A stretch of 38,586 nt of DNA from an uncultured Bacteroidales bacterium (GTDB lineage: Bacteria; Bacteroidota; Bacteroidia; Bacteroidales; Paludibacteraceae): positions 1-38,586 of the forward strand of contig ONBO01000010.1 of the NCBI GenBank assembly GCA_900316125.1, read 5' to 3'. The notes below the pieces were generated by a model, which had not been told where the DNA came from, made no database searches, and saw only the letters and a list, made by a program, of their open reading frames with translations. How positions within the stretch are numbered: position 1 is the stretch's first letter; each line of letters begins with the position of its first letter. The translations under genes and the position numbers were made by a program. Of the stretch, positions 16,973-26,032 are shown in pieces.

Positions 16973-18288
16973 TTACTTAACCATAACCTTCACAGCCTCA
17001 TCACCCACTTTAACCACATACACACCAGATGCAGGCACTGGGTTGCCGACCTGCTTGCCAGCGGTGTTGTAGATGCTTTACTCTTCTGAGCTGAGACCGT
17101 CAACCATTATGTTTTTATCCTGAACGTAAACTTTGTCCTTAAACTCAGCCTCTGCGCTTTGTTCTTCAGCTGAAACAGGTTCACAAGTTATCTGGGTAAA
17201 TTTATCCCAGCCTTGTGCGTTTGTGTATTCTTCTATCTTATTGCACGGCACATATAATTTGCAGTTTTCATAATCAAAGTTTTCATCAAGGTAGCTTGTG
17301 GGGTTAATGCCTGACATTGTTGGGCGTGGTATCAGACAAACTATCTTCTTTATGTTTGTGCAGCCAAAAAATGCGCCTCCTTCTATGCTCTCAACACTGC
17401 TTGGTATCTCAACTTGGGTAAGATTTATACAGTTATCGAATGCACGATATCCCACTTTGATCGTTCCATTAGGTATAGTTGTTGACTCAAGACTTGTACA
17501 GCCCTTAAATGCCTCTGCGCCAATTTCAGTAATGCTGTTTGGCAGTTCAACTGATTTGAGGCTTGTGCAATAACGAAATACATAGTCCACAACTGATGTT
17601 ACTCAATTTGCTATTTTAACAGTTTCAAGAGCGGAGCAACCATCAAACAAATTATTGGCAACACTGCCTATGCTACCGGGTAATTCTGCAGAAGTCATAC
17701 CTAAACAATACGTGAAAGCTCCACTTCCTAAAGACTTCACACCTTCAGGAATTTTTATTGACACAAGTTTTTTACAGCGATAAAAGGCGTATTCACCAAT
17801 GCTAATGACACTGTTTGGTATCTCAATGGATGATAGATTTGCGCAATCCGTGAATGCATAATCACCTATTGTTATAACCTTATTTGACATTTGCAAGGAC
17901 GTTAAACCACTACAACCATCAAACGCATTATTCCCTATGTAAGTAACACTGTTTGGTATTGTAAGAGTTGTTAAACGGCTACAACCATATAACGCATAAT
18001 TTCCTATGGAGGTGATACTATAAGGAATCTCAATTGATGTCAAATTACGGCCCAAGTAAAAAGCATTATCTCCAATGGCTGACACAGGGTAGGGTTTGGA
18101 ATTATATTCAACTAAAGCTGGAATTTCAATGTCGCCGATGCAACCTCCGTTTTCTCCAACAGACACAGTAGCATCGTCTTCATTTACAACGTAATTTAGA
18201 TCATTATATACGAAAGTCTCGCCTGCCGCCATAACAATTTGCGGCATACATAGTAGCAAAGCTACAAAATAGAGTAGATTTTTTTCAT
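16973..18288 (-). pseudogene. BspA-like leucine-rich-repeat surface protein, broken by a frameshift and two in-frame stops
   Basis: The frame encodes a signal peptide (KNLLYFVALLLCMPQIVMA), about ten 23-residue LRR_5/BspA repeats of the type IPNSVTSIGNYAFYGC, and a C-terminal tail with SIYNTAGKQVG and SGVYVVKVGDEAVKVMVK that resembles a T9SS sorting domain. Three lesions are visible. (1) The natural ATG (18288-18286) is followed by seven A; eight would be needed to enter the signal-peptide frame. (2) TGA at 17605-17603 replaces a serine codon in the repeat motif (KIAN-stop-VTSV). (3) TAA at 17080-17078 cuts off the last 35 residues. The frame is otherwise kept and the promoter is intact, so decay looks recent. 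BspA proteins usually act in adhesion at the cell surface. A longer in-frame ATG at 18343 would lie upstream of the predicted transcription start. Confidence 0.85.
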
Positions 18289-18312
18289 AGTGTTTTAGTT
18301 TATTAGATTTCA

Positions 18313-18344
18313 CAAAGATAAACAATACATCATATATTTCCAAA
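18313..18344 (-). promoter_or_regulatory. Consensus promoter of the BspA-like pseudogene
   Basis: On the minus strand TTTG (18344-18341), exactly 20 bp, then TATCTTTG (18320-18313): a perfect match to the Bacteroidetes -33/-7 pattern. The predicted start near 18306 gives a leader of about 18 nt to the ATG at 18288. Confidence 0.8.
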
Positions 18345-18432
18345 CAATTATTTTTTCAGACCGCAGTGGCGGATTATCGGGCTAATTTGATAAAAAATTT
18401 CAAAAAAAGCTCGTTAATAACTGAGAATTATT

Positions 18433-18440
18433 TATTTTTG
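18433..18440 (+). promoter_or_regulatory. Possible -7 element of ispD
   Basis: TATTTTTG fits TAnnTTTG and lies 22 bp before the ispD ATG, but the area is AT-rich and no -33 TTTG is seen. Confidence 0.35.
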
Positions 18441-18462
18441 AAGTTTAGAATCAATACACGAT

Positions 18463-19110
18463 ATGACAAACCGATATGTGATTATAGTGGCGGCTGGCAA
18501 GGGTGTGAGGGTTGGAGGCCCTGTGCCCAAGCAGTTCCTGCCTCTTGACGGCAAGCCTGTGCTTATGCACACCATAGAGGCGTTCCGTGGCACTGCAAAG
18601 ATAGTGTTAGTGCTGGGCAAGGATAATTTTGACTACTGGCGTGAGCTGTGCGTACAGTATGGATTTGAGGCTGAATGTACGCTTGTGGCTGGCGGAGCGG
18701 AGCGCTTTAACTCGGTTAAGAATGCCTTGGCCGCTATCCCCGATGATGCCATTGTAGGTGTTCATGACGGCGTGCGCCCGTTTGTGACACCATCCGTGAT
18801 TGAGGAGGCGTACCGTACGGCTGAAGATAAGGGAAGCGCCGTGCCGGTGGTTGACTGCGCTGATTCTGTGCGTATTGTGAGTGAAGACGGATGCTCAAAC
18901 GCCCCCATTGACCGCAGCCGTGTAAAACTGGTGCAGACCCCGCAGGTGTTCCGCGCCTCCATACTAAAGCAGGCTTACGATGTGGAGTTCAGCCCCTTGT
19001 TTACTGACGATGCATCGGTGGTGGAGCATGCCGGACATAAAATTTACCTTACCAAAGGGGACGTAAATAACAAAAAAATTACATATATAACCGATTTGGT
19101 GAATCGGTGA
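18463..19110 (+). CDS. ispD: 2-C-methyl-D-erythritol 4-phosphate cytidylyltransferase
   Basis: IspD makes CDP-methylerythritol from MEP and CTP in the non-mevalonate isoprenoid pathway. The 215-residue protein has the nucleotide-binding signature VAAGKGVRVGGPVPKQFLPL at residues 9-28, VGVHDGVRPFVTPSVIEEA and a C-terminal QTPQVFRASIL plus TDDASVVEHAG, all characteristic of IspD. The start MTNRYVIIVAAGKG is unambiguous. It is slightly shorter than many homologues. The last codons (LVNR-stop) fall inside a GGTGAATC octamer array, so the present C-terminus appears to be shaped by that repeat. recG follows on the same strand after 169 bp. Confidence 0.94.
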   Translation: MTNRYVIIVAAGKGVRVGGPVPKQFLPLDGKPVLMHTIEAFRGTAKIVLVLGKDNFDYWRELCVQYGFEAECTLVAGGAERFNSVKNALAAIPDDAIVGVHDGVRPFVTPSVIEEAYRTAEDKGSAVPVVDCADSVRIVSEDGCSNAPIDRSRVKLVQTPQVFRASILKQAYDVEFSPLFTDDASVVEHAGHKIYLTKGDVNNKKITYITDLVNR

Positions 19111-19129
19111 ACTGGTGAATCGGTGAACC
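19098..19129 (+). repeat. GGTGAAYC octamer array at the ispD stop codon
   Basis: Four 8-bp units: GGTGAATC, GGTGAACT, GGTGAATC, GGTGAACC. The ispD stop TGA (19108-19110) lies in the second unit. It is the same unit as the array upstream of secA. Confidence 0.85.
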
Positions 19130-19248
19130 GTATTAAATTGAAAATTTAACTGTCAATTGTACGTCAAGGCTTCGCCTTTCCGTGATTACTTGCTGCGCTC
19201 GGCATAACTGAAACAAGTTTCACTTCTGCTCTCGCTTGCAGCGTAATT
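19130..19248. repeat. Mosaic of short hairpin repeats between ispD and recG
   Basis: This gene-free stretch contains AATTGAAAATTT / AACTGTCAATT pairs, an AAGGC-TTC-GCCTT hairpin, and a block with TGCTGCGCTCGGCAT, GAAACAAGTTTC and GCTCTCGCTTGCAGC. It has a patchwork look and no open frame. I recall similar blocks between genes in other Bacteroidales genomes, but this was not searched. Confidence 0.5.
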
Positions 19249-19283
19249 CAACTATCAACTGTCAACTGTCAACTATCAATTGA
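19249..19283 (+). repeat. CAACTRT heptamer array overlapping the recG start region
   Basis: Five 7-bp units: CAACTAT, CAACTGT, CAACTGT, CAACTAT, CAATTGA. The TTG candidate start of recG (19280) lies in the last, degenerate unit. Confidence 0.8.
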
Positions 19284-21367
19284 ATATAAACTCCCCCATA
19301 ATGTATCTCCCCGGTGTGGGGCCTAAAAAGTCCCAGATACTGGAAAAGGAGTTAGAGATACTAACAATCTCTGACCTGATACACTATTTCCCGTACAGGT
19401 ACATTGACCGCAGCAAGTTCTACAAGATACGTGAGATAGAGACTGCCACGGCATACGTGCAGGTAAAGGGCGTGATAAAGGGATTCCGCCAGATGGGCGA
19501 GGGCCGTACCAAGCGTCTGGTGGCAATGTTCACTGACGGCGATGATTTCATAGAGCTGGTGTTTTTCAAGGGACTCAACTATATTCTTGACGCTTACCTG
19601 CTTGATACAGAGTATATAATATTCGGCAAGCCGAGCCTTTTTAACGGCAAGTTCTCATTTGTACACCCTGAGATAGAGAAACCTTCTCCAGACCGCATGA
19701 CAGGCTTTATGCCGCTGTACCACACATCGGAGAAGATGAAGAACCATTTTCTCAACTCCAAGGCCATTCAGAAACTGGTGCTCACCGCCTTGAAAAGTAT
19801 TGACCGCAAGGAGATTAAGGAGACTCTGCCTCAGCATATTATAGACAAATATCACTTTCCTGGTGCTGGGGAGGCGCTTGTGACCGCCCATTTTCCCAAG
19901 GATATGCCTACGCTTGACAAGGCGCTGGCACGCCTCAAGTTTGAGGAGCTTTTCTACATTCAGCTTGCCATTTTGCGGCAGGTAAACCAGTTCCGCAGCA
20001 AAGCTATGGGACATCCGTTCAACACTATAGGGCACTATTTCAACACTTTCTACAAGGAGTGTCTGCCCTTTGACCTCACCGATGCGCAGAAACGTGTACT
20101 CCGTGAGATACGTGCTGACGTGCGCGGACCTGGTCAGATGAACCGCCTTCTGCAGGGTGATGTGGGTAGCGGCAAGACCATAGTGGCGTTGCTCAGCATG
20201 CTTATGGCCATAGATAACGGCTATCAGGCGTGCATAGTGGCTCCAACCGAAATTCTTGCCACCCAGCATTATGAAAGCATGAGCAAGATGCTTGAGCCTC
20301 TGGGACTTGAAGTGCGTCTGCTTACTGGCTCCACACGTAAGAAGGAGCGTGAATATATTGCAGATGGGCTGACATCGGGGAGTCTGAAAATACTTGTGGG
20401 GACACACGCCGTGTTTGAAGACAAGGTGCAGTTTGCCAAGTTAGGCATTGTAATAATTGACGAACAGCACCGTTTTGGAGTGGCACAGAGAGCCAAGCTG
20501 TGGGGTAAGAACATACGCCCGCCTCACGTGCTTGTAATGACTGCCACCCCTATTCCGCGCACCCTTGCCATGACCCTTTACGGAGATTTGGACGTGAGTG
20601 TGATAGACCAGCTCCCTCCCGGGCGCAAGGCCATACAAACAGAGCACATCTTTGATGAGAAACGCCCTCAGCTTAACAACTTCCTGCGCCGCCAGATGGC
20701 TCAAGGCAGGCAGGTCTATGTGGTCTATCCTCTTATAAAAGAGTCTGAAAAAACAGATATGAAAGACCTTGAAAACGGCTTTGAGGCCATGAAAAAGGTG
20801 TTTAGCGAATTCACGGTGTGCATGGTTCACGGCAAGATGAAACCTGCCGAGAAAGAGGCTCAGATGCAGGAGTTTATAAGTGGCAGAGCCAATATGCTTG
20901 TTTCCACCACGGTGATAGAGGTGGGCGTGAACGTGCCTAACGCCACTGTCATGGTGATAGAGAACGCCGAGCGTTTCGGGCTCTCACAGCTGCACCAGCT
21001 GCGCGGCAGAGTGGGGCGTGGCGGAGACCAGTCATACTGCCTGCTGATAACCAAATACCAGATATCTTCTGACACGCGCAAGCGTATTGACATAATGACA
21101 CAGACTACAAACGGCTTTGAGATAGCGGAGGCTGACCTGCGCCTGCGTGGCCCAGGTGACCTTGAAGGCACACTGCAGAGCGGTCTGCCGTTCAACCTGC
21201 GTGTGGCAGACCTTAGCCGTGACGGTGCCCTGCTCACCATGGCACGTGATGAGGCTGAACAACTCCTCACCTCAGACCCTATGCTCTCACAGCCACAGAA
21301 CGCCCTGCTTCTCAACCAGCTCCACAGCAAAACCAAGAACGTAGTGAACTGGAGCTTTATCAGCTAA
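19280..21367 (+). CDS. recG: ATP-dependent DNA helicase RecG
   Basis: RecG remodels stalled replication forks and Holliday junctions. The 695-residue protein has the N-terminal wedge/OB domain (YLPGVGPKKSQIL, FPYRYIDRS), then helicase motifs: Walker A GDVGSGKT, APTEILATQH, the DEQH box in IIDEQHRFG, TATPIPRT, STTVIEVGVNVPNA and QLRGRVGRGGDQS. The start is uncertain. TTG at 19280 keeps NINSPIMYLPGVGP, which resembles the usual RecG N-terminus, but it lies in a repeat; the first ATG is at 19301 (MYLPGVGP). There is no ATG between 19301 and an upstream stop at 19244. The repeat may have replaced the original start codon. No clear terminator follows, only a short CGCTA/TAGCG palindrome near 21401. 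Confidence 0.93.
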   Translation: MNINSPIMYLPGVGPKKSQILEKELEILTISDLIHYFPYRYIDRSKFYKIREIETATAYVQVKGVIKGFRQMGEGRTKRLVAMFTDGDDFIELVFFKGLNYILDAYLLDTEYIIFGKPSLFNGKFSFVHPEIEKPSPDRMTGFMPLYHTSEKMKNHFLNSKAIQKLVLTALKSIDRKEIKETLPQHIIDKYHFPGAGEALVTAHFPKDMPTLDKALARLKFEELFYIQLAILRQVNQFRSKAMGHPFNTIGHYFNTFYKECLPFDLTDAQKRVLREIRADVRGPGQMNRLLQGDVGSGKTIVALLSMLMAIDNGYQACIVAPTEILATQHYESMSKMLEPLGLEVRLLTGSTRKKEREYIADGLTSGSLKILVGTHAVFEDKVQFAKLGIVIIDEQHRFGVAQRAKLWGKNIRPPHVLVMTATPIPRTLAMTLYGDLDVSVIDQLPPGRKAIQTEHIFDEKRPQLNNFLRRQMAQGRQVYVVYPLIKESEKTDMKDLENGFEAMKKVFSEFTVCMVHGKMKPAEKEAQMQEFISGRANMLVSTTVIEVGVNVPNATVMVIENAERFGLSQLHQLRGRVGRGGDQSYCLLITKYQISSDTRKRIDIMTQTTNGFEIAEADLRLRGPGDLEGTLQSGLPFNLRVADLSRDGALLTMARDEAEQLLTSDPMLSQPQNALLLNQLHSKTKNVVNWSFIS

Positions 21368-21496
21368 AATAGAGATATGTTGGCAAGTTCAGCTAAAATT
21401 CGCTAACTTAGCGCACTATTTTCGTCGGTAAAAAAAGGTTATTGGTCTATACTTTTATATGAAAATAATTGTTAAATATTAAATTTGTTCCCTAAT

Positions 21497-22822
21497 ATGA
21501 AAAAAGTATTTGTTTTAACATGGGCAGTTGTAACGGCAACTGTGATGATATGTGCCCAAAATGACAACACATTTCAGAATTGGACACTTGAGCAGTGTAT
21601 GCAATATGCGCTTGACAATAACACAACCGTGTTAAAGTCCATTACCGCAAAAAGTTCCGCTGAACAGGACCTGCGCAAGTCAAAGGCTGCATTTGCTCCT
21701 ACTGTTAGCGCCAGTACAAACCAAGGCTACACATACCGCAATATGCTTGGTCCTGACAATGAGTCTGTATATAACGCAAGCTACGGCATATCAGCAGGTA
21801 TGACACTGTTTAACGGCGGAAGACTGACATACACAAAACGCCAGAATGATGTTTTGCTACAGGCAAGCCAGGAGGGTATTCTGAACACCAAAAAGCAGGT
21901 GCAAAGAGATGTACTTAGTGCATACCTTACCGTGCTCTACAATAATGAGACCGTAAAGACCAACGAAAAGATTTTTGAGCTTAGCAACGCCGAGTACGAG
22001 CGCTCCAAGATAATGTACGAGGTGGGCAAGATAACCAAGAGTGACCTTGCACAGGTGGCCACACAGTGGAGCCAGAACAAATTCAACCTTTCAAAAAGCC
22101 GCAACAGCCTGCGTACCGCAATCCTGTCACTTAAGCAGCTGCTTGAGATAAGCATCGATGTGGAGTTCAGCGTTGCAATACCAGAGATAGGAGACGACGA
22201 GATACTCGCCCCACTACCAGGCATGATGGATATTTACAACACAGCCATGGAAACCATGCCAAGCATAAAGCAGGCGGAACTTAACATAAAGAGCGCCGAG
22301 ATAGGAAAGAGAGTGGCACAAGGCAACTGGATGCCTACCGTATCACTCAATGCCGGTCTTAGCGGCAGCTACACCACAGCGAATGATATAAGTTTGGGCG
22401 AGCAGTTCAAGACAAGCCTCGGCCCTACCGCAGGCCTTGCAATAAACATACCTATCTATGACCAGCGCACAGCCAAGACAGCTGTCAACAAGGCAAAAAT
22501 CAACATAGAGAACAACAAGATAGCCTACCAGCAGGCAGAGATGAAGATATCAAAAGATGTTGAGTCTCTGTACGTTGATGCGCTCAACGCACAAGACAAC
22601 TATATTAACGCCACCGAGAAACTGGGATTTGCGCAAGATAGCTATGACCTTGTGGCTGAGCAGTACAATGTGGGCATGAAGAACACCGTGGAGCTGCTTA
22701 CAGCAGAGAAGAACCTGTTCCAGGCCCAGCAGGAAGTGGTACAATGCCGCTATCAGGCAATCATCAGCATCCAGCTGCTGAATATTTTGCAGGATAAAGA
22801 GATTCGAGTTGGTGTTAATTGA
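21497..22822 (+). CDS. TolC-family outer membrane efflux protein
   Basis: A 441-residue outer-membrane channel subunit of a tripartite efflux pump. It begins with a signal peptide (MKKVFVLTWAVVTATVMICAQ) and a WTLEQCMQYALDNN motif typical of TolC-like proteins, followed by two repeats of long coiled-coil helices and beta-barrel strands (YGISAGMTLFNGG and LAINIPIYDQRTAK, each the end of an OEP repeat). The ATG at 21497 is fixed by the signal peptide. It is the first gene of an operon with adaptor, ABC ATPase, permease, kinase and regulator. The intergenic link to the adaptor is a heptamer repeat. The substrate is unknown. Confidence 0.9.
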   Translation: MKKVFVLTWAVVTATVMICAQNDNTFQNWTLEQCMQYALDNNTTVLKSITAKSSAEQDLRKSKAAFAPTVSASTNQGYTYRNMLGPDNESVYNASYGISAGMTLFNGGRLTYTKRQNDVLLQASQEGILNTKKQVQRDVLSAYLTVLYNNETVKTNEKIFELSNAEYERSKIMYEVGKITKSDLAQVATQWSQNKFNLSKSRNSLRTAILSLKQLLEISIDVEFSVAIPEIGDDEILAPLPGMMDIYNTAMETMPSIKQAELNIKSAEIGKRVAQGNWMPTVSLNAGLSGSYTTANDISLGEQFKTSLGPTAGLAINIPIYDQRTAKTAVNKAKINIENNKIAYQQAEMKISKDVESLYVDALNAQDNYINATEKLGFAQDSYDLVAEQYNVGMKNTVELLTAEKNLFQAQQEVVQCRYQAIISIQLLNILQDKEIRVGVN

Positions 22823-22823
22823 A

Positions 22824-22865
22824 AGTTGAGAGTTGAGAGTTGAGAATGGAAAATGGATAATGGAA
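22824..22865 (+). repeat. Six heptamer units ending exactly at the adaptor ATG
   Basis: AGTTGAG three times (22824-22844), then AATGGAA, AATGGAT, AATGGAA (22845-22865), immediately followed by the ATG at 22866. Two heptamer types share one register. Confidence 0.8.
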
Positions 22866-24065
22866 ATGAAAAGAATATCATACATATTTTTAGCCGCAGC
22901 GGCACTGGTAAGTTGCAGCAAGCAGCCGTCTGTGGAGGACTCCTTTGAGACGCAGGTGGTGGAGAGGGCCACAATAACAAACAGCGTCACAGCCACAGGA
23001 AAAGTGGAGCCAGTTAACAGCGTGGACGTAGGTACACAGGTGTCAGGCATTATTAAGAAACTGTACGTTGACTACAACAGTGAGGTAAAGGCAGGTCAGG
23101 TCATTGCGGAGCTTGACAAGACCACACTTCAGGCAGAGCTGTTGTCATCACAGGCCAACTTGGAGTCCTGCAAGGCAGAGCTTAAATACCAGGAGGCCAA
23201 CTACAACAGAATAAAGGAGCTGTACGGCCGCAAGGTTATCAGCGATGCAGATATGGAGCAGGCAGACTACTCATACTCCAAAGCCAAGGCGGCGTATTCC
23301 AAGGCGCAGTCAGACATGGTGAGAGTGAAGCAGAACCTGAGCTACGCCACCATATACTCCCCTATTGACGGCATAGTGCTCTACCGTGCTGTGGAGGAGG
23401 GTCAGACAGTGGCTTCAAGCTTCAACACCCCTACCCTCTTCACCATAGCCAAAGACCTTACGCAGATGCGTGTTATTGCAAATGTGGATGAGGCAGACAT
23501 AGGCAGCGTAAAGGAGGGTCTTGACGTGGAGTTCAGCGTAGACGCCTTCCCAGATGAGGTTTTCAAGGGCAAAGTAAGCCAGGTTCGCCTGCAGGCCACC
23601 ACCACATCAAACGTGGTTACCTACGAGGTGGTTATAACCGCAAACAATGATAAAATGAAGCTTATGCCTGGCATGACCGCCAACATAACCATTATAACAG
23701 CCAGAGCCGTTGACGCACTTTATGTTCCTGTCAAGGCATTGTCATTCCGCCCATCCATGGGAGAACCAAAGGAAAGACCGCGCAGAGACTCCATGCAGGT
23801 AGTGATGCCAGACAGCATAAAGGAGAAGATGCAGAAGTTCCATGACGCAAAGAAGGTGTTTGTAAAGGAGGGGAACATGATTCATCCTGTTATAGTGGAG
23901 ACAGGTGTGAGTGACGGCACAAAGACGGAGATAAAGAGCGGACTTGCAGAGGGTGACACCATAGTCACAGCCCAGACCGGCGATGTGAAGTCCATGCCAA
24001 AACCCTCAGGACAGAAAAACAGTAATCCGTTTATGCCACAGCGCCCGGGCGGAAGAAGAAGATAA
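22866..24065 (+). CDS. MacA-like periplasmic adaptor lipoprotein (HlyD family)
   Basis: A 399-residue membrane fusion protein linking the inner-membrane ABC pump to the TolC channel. The N-terminus MKRISYIFLAAAALVSC is a lipoprotein signal with lipobox LVSC, so Lgt at 7791 would lipidate Cys17. Next come the split biotinyl-lipoyl domain (GTQVSGIIKKLYVDYNSEVKAG and YATIYSPIDGIVLYRAVEEG), an alpha-helical hairpin between them, a beta-barrel (VIANVDEADIGSVKEG) and a membrane-proximal domain. The C-terminal tail is proline/arginine-rich (QRPGGRRR). The ATG at 22866 is chosen for the signal peptide; an ATG at 22860 is possible. It is followed after 9 bp by the ATPase gene. Confidence 0.88.
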   Translation: MKRISYIFLAAAALVSCSKQPSVEDSFETQVVERATITNSVTATGKVEPVNSVDVGTQVSGIIKKLYVDYNSEVKAGQVIAELDKTTLQAELLSSQANLESCKAELKYQEANYNRIKELYGRKVISDADMEQADYSYSKAKAAYSKAQSDMVRVKQNLSYATIYSPIDGIVLYRAVEEGQTVASSFNTPTLFTIAKDLTQMRVIANVDEADIGSVKEGLDVEFSVDAFPDEVFKGKVSQVRLQATTTSNVVTYEVVITANNDKMKLMPGMTANITIITARAVDALYVPVKALSFRPSMGEPKERPRRDSMQVVMPDSIKEKMQKFHDAKKVFVKEGNMIHPVIVETGVSDGTKTEIKSGLAEGDTIVTAQTGDVKSMPKPSGQKNSNPFMPQRPGGRRR

Positions 24066-24074
24066 CACACCCCG

Positions 24075-24812
24075 ATGAAAGAGATAATAGAGATACATGA
24101 CCTTAAACGTGACTTTATTGTGGGCGATGAGACCGTTCACGCACTGCGGGGTATCTCTTTTACCATATATGAGGGTGAGTTTGTAACCATCATGGGAACA
24201 AGCGGCAGCGGCAAATCAACCCTGCTTAACATACTTGGCTGCCTTGACCGCCCCACCGCCGGAGAATATATCCTTGACGGCAATGCAGTCAGGCAGATGA
24301 ACAAGAACCGCCTTGCCGAACTGAGGAACAAGAAGATAGGTTTTGTGTTTCAGTCATACAACCTTCTTTCACGCACCACGGCACTTGAGAATGTGGAGCT
24401 TCCGCTGCTTTACAACGGCAATGTAACCCGCAAGGAGCGCAAAGAAAAGGCGGAGAAAGCTCTCATAGAGGTGGGTCTTAAAGAGCGTATGTATCACTTT
24501 TCAAACCAAATGTCAGGCGGACAGATGCAGCGTGTGGCAATAGCCCGTGCGCTTGTGAATAACCCTGTGATGATACTCGCTGATGAGGCCACAGGAAACC
24601 TTGACACCCACACATCGTTTGAGATTATAGCCCTGTTCCAGCGTCTGCATCGTGAGGGGAAAACAATTGTGTTTGTAACCCACAACCCAGAGCTTTCACA
24701 ATACAGCAGCCGCACCATAACCCTGCGTGACGGACGTATTGTTGATGACACACGCAACCCGCAGATGCTTGACGCACAGAAAACACTTGAATCACTGCCA
24801 AAAGAAGAATAA
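24075..24812 (+). CDS. ABC transporter ATP-binding protein (MacB/LolD type)
   Basis: A 245-residue ATPase with all ABC motifs: Walker A GTSGSGKST near residues 43-51, Q-loop VFQSYNLLSR, signature MSGGQMQRVAIARAL, Walker B VMILADEATGNLD and H-loop FVTHNPE. The type is that of MacB and LolD, where the ATPase powers a mechanotransmission permease and does not itself form a pore. The stop overlaps the permease start as TAATG, indicating translational coupling. With adaptor and TolC it forms a tripartite efflux pump. The substrate could be a peptide, drug or lipid and cannot be read from the sequence. Confidence 0.93.
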   Translation: MKEIIEIHDLKRDFIVGDETVHALRGISFTIYEGEFVTIMGTSGSGKSTLLNILGCLDRPTAGEYILDGNAVRQMNKNRLAELRNKKIGFVFQSYNLLSRTTALENVELPLLYNGNVTRKERKEKAEKALIEVGLKERMYHFSNQMSGGQMQRVAIARALVNNPVMILADEATGNLDTHTSFEIIALFQRLHREGKTIVFVTHNPELSQYSSRTITLRDGRIVDDTRNPQMLDAQKTLESLPKEE

Positions 24813-26032
24813 TGAACTACGCAAACCTGTTTTACATAGCACTAAAAGCCATACGGAGCAATAAACTGCGTAGTTTCCTCACCATGCTTGGAATGATTAT
24901 AGGCGTGTCTTCTGTAATAACCATGCTTGCCATAGGACAAGGTTCCAAGCGCAGCATAAAGGAGCAGATTTCTGAGATGGGCTCCAACATGATAATGATA
25001 CGCCCCGGCGGTGGAATGAGAGGCGGAGTGCGTCAGAGCTCGTCTGATATGCAGACTCTCAAGCCGGAGGACTACACCGCCATTATAAGCGAGTGCCCGC
25101 ACGTGGCAGCCTGCACGCCTCAGGTGAACTCAAGTGGTCAGATTGTTTTTGGCGCCAACAATGCTCCTGGCACAATATATGGTGTGAATGAGCAGTATCT
25201 TGACATACGCAGGTATAAGATTGCAGAGGGCTCCATTTTCACAGAACACGATGTTAAGACAGCCGCAAAGGTGGCGGTGGTGGGTAAAACAGTGGTTACA
25301 AACCTGTTCCCTGGCGGAGAAGACCCTATTGGCAAGGTGTTCCGCTTTAACAAAATACCAATGACCATAGTGGGAGTGTTAGAGTCAAAAGGCACAAACA
25401 GTATGGGTATGGACCAGGACGATGTGATACTTGCACCATACACTACCGTACAGAAGAGGCTCCTGTCCATAACGTACTTCCAGAGTCTGACAGCGTCCGC
25501 CACATCAGAGGCGGAATCTGACAAAGCCATAGCAGAGATACATTCAGTGCTGCGACGCAACCACAAGATAGCTGCCGGCGGTACTGATGACTACGAGATA
25601 CGCTCACAGGAGGAGCTACTATCCACCATGAGCCAGACCACAGACATGATGACAATTCTGCTTGCCTGCATTGCAGGAATCTCCCTGCTTGTAGGCGGTA
25701 TAGGTATTATGAACATTATGTTTGTGAGTGTTACTGAGCGAACCAAGGAGATAGGTTTGAGAATGTCAATAGGCGCCAAAGAGCGCCACATAATGCTCCA
25801 GTTCCTTATTGAGGCCATTATGATAAGCATAACAGGAGGTGTGTTAGGAGTGATTTTAGGATTGGTGGCATCGTGGATAGTGGGGGCTGTGGTTGGCTGG
25901 CCTGTATATGTACAATTATGGTCTGTGGTATTAGCATTTGCAGTTTGTACCGTGGCTGGAATATTCTTTGGCTGGTATCCCGCACAAAAGGCGGCTCGTT
26001 TAGACCCTATAGAAGCAATCAGATATGAGTAA
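24812..26032 (+). CDS. MacB/FtsX-type ABC permease
   Basis: A 406-residue inner-membrane protein with the MacB layout: one N-terminal transmembrane helix (FLTMLGMIIGVSSVITMLAIG), a large periplasmic domain (about residues 45-280), and three C-terminal helices (LLACIAGISLLVGGIGIMNIMFVSV, an ILGLVASWIVGAVV region, and VLAFAVCTVAGIFFGWYPA), ending with the conserved PAQKAARLDPIEAIRYE. In this subfamily nucleotide binding drives conformational change of the periplasmic domain. The ATPase is encoded separately, unlike E. coli MacB. It overlaps the upstream ATPase by 1 bp and the downstream kinase by 8 bp. Confidence 0.93.
   Translation: MNYANLFYIALKAIRSNKLRSFLTMLGMIIGVSSVITMLAIGQGSKRSIKEQISEMGSNMIMIRPGGGMRGGVRQSSSDMQTLKPEDYTAIISECPHVAACTPQVNSSGQIVFGANNAPGTIYGVNEQYLDIRRYKIAEGSIFTEHDVKTAAKVAVVGKTVVTNLFPGGEDPIGKVFRFNKIPMTIVGVLESKGTNSMGMDQDDVILAPYTTVQKRLLSITYFQSLTASATSEAESDKAIAEIHSVLRRNHKIAAGGTDDYEIRSQEELLSTMSQTTDMMTILLACIAGISLLVGGIGIMNIMFVSVTERTKEIGLRMSIGAKERHIMLQFLIEAIMISITGGVLGVILGLVASWIVGAVVGWPVYVQLWSVVLAFAVCTVAGIFFGWYPAQKAARLDPIEAIRYE

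Noticed and set aside
16973..18288. Stop-codon reassignment or selenocysteine at the TGA in the BspA-like gene
   Set aside because: TGA ends several intact genes here, the position is a serine in the repeat consensus, and a second stop (TAA) and a start-proximal frameshift are present. Gene decay explains all three.
19130..19280. Possible insertion sequence or CRISPR array between ispD and recG
   Set aside because: There is no transposase frame, no terminal inverted repeats of the right size and no unique spacers between repeats. The units are contiguous 7-8-bp tandem repeats plus small hairpins.
21480..21487. TAAATTTG as the promoter of the efflux operon
   Set aside because: It fits the -7 consensus but lies only 9 bp before the ATG at 21497, which would leave almost no leader, and the area is AT-rich with no -33 element. 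The true promoter was not identified.
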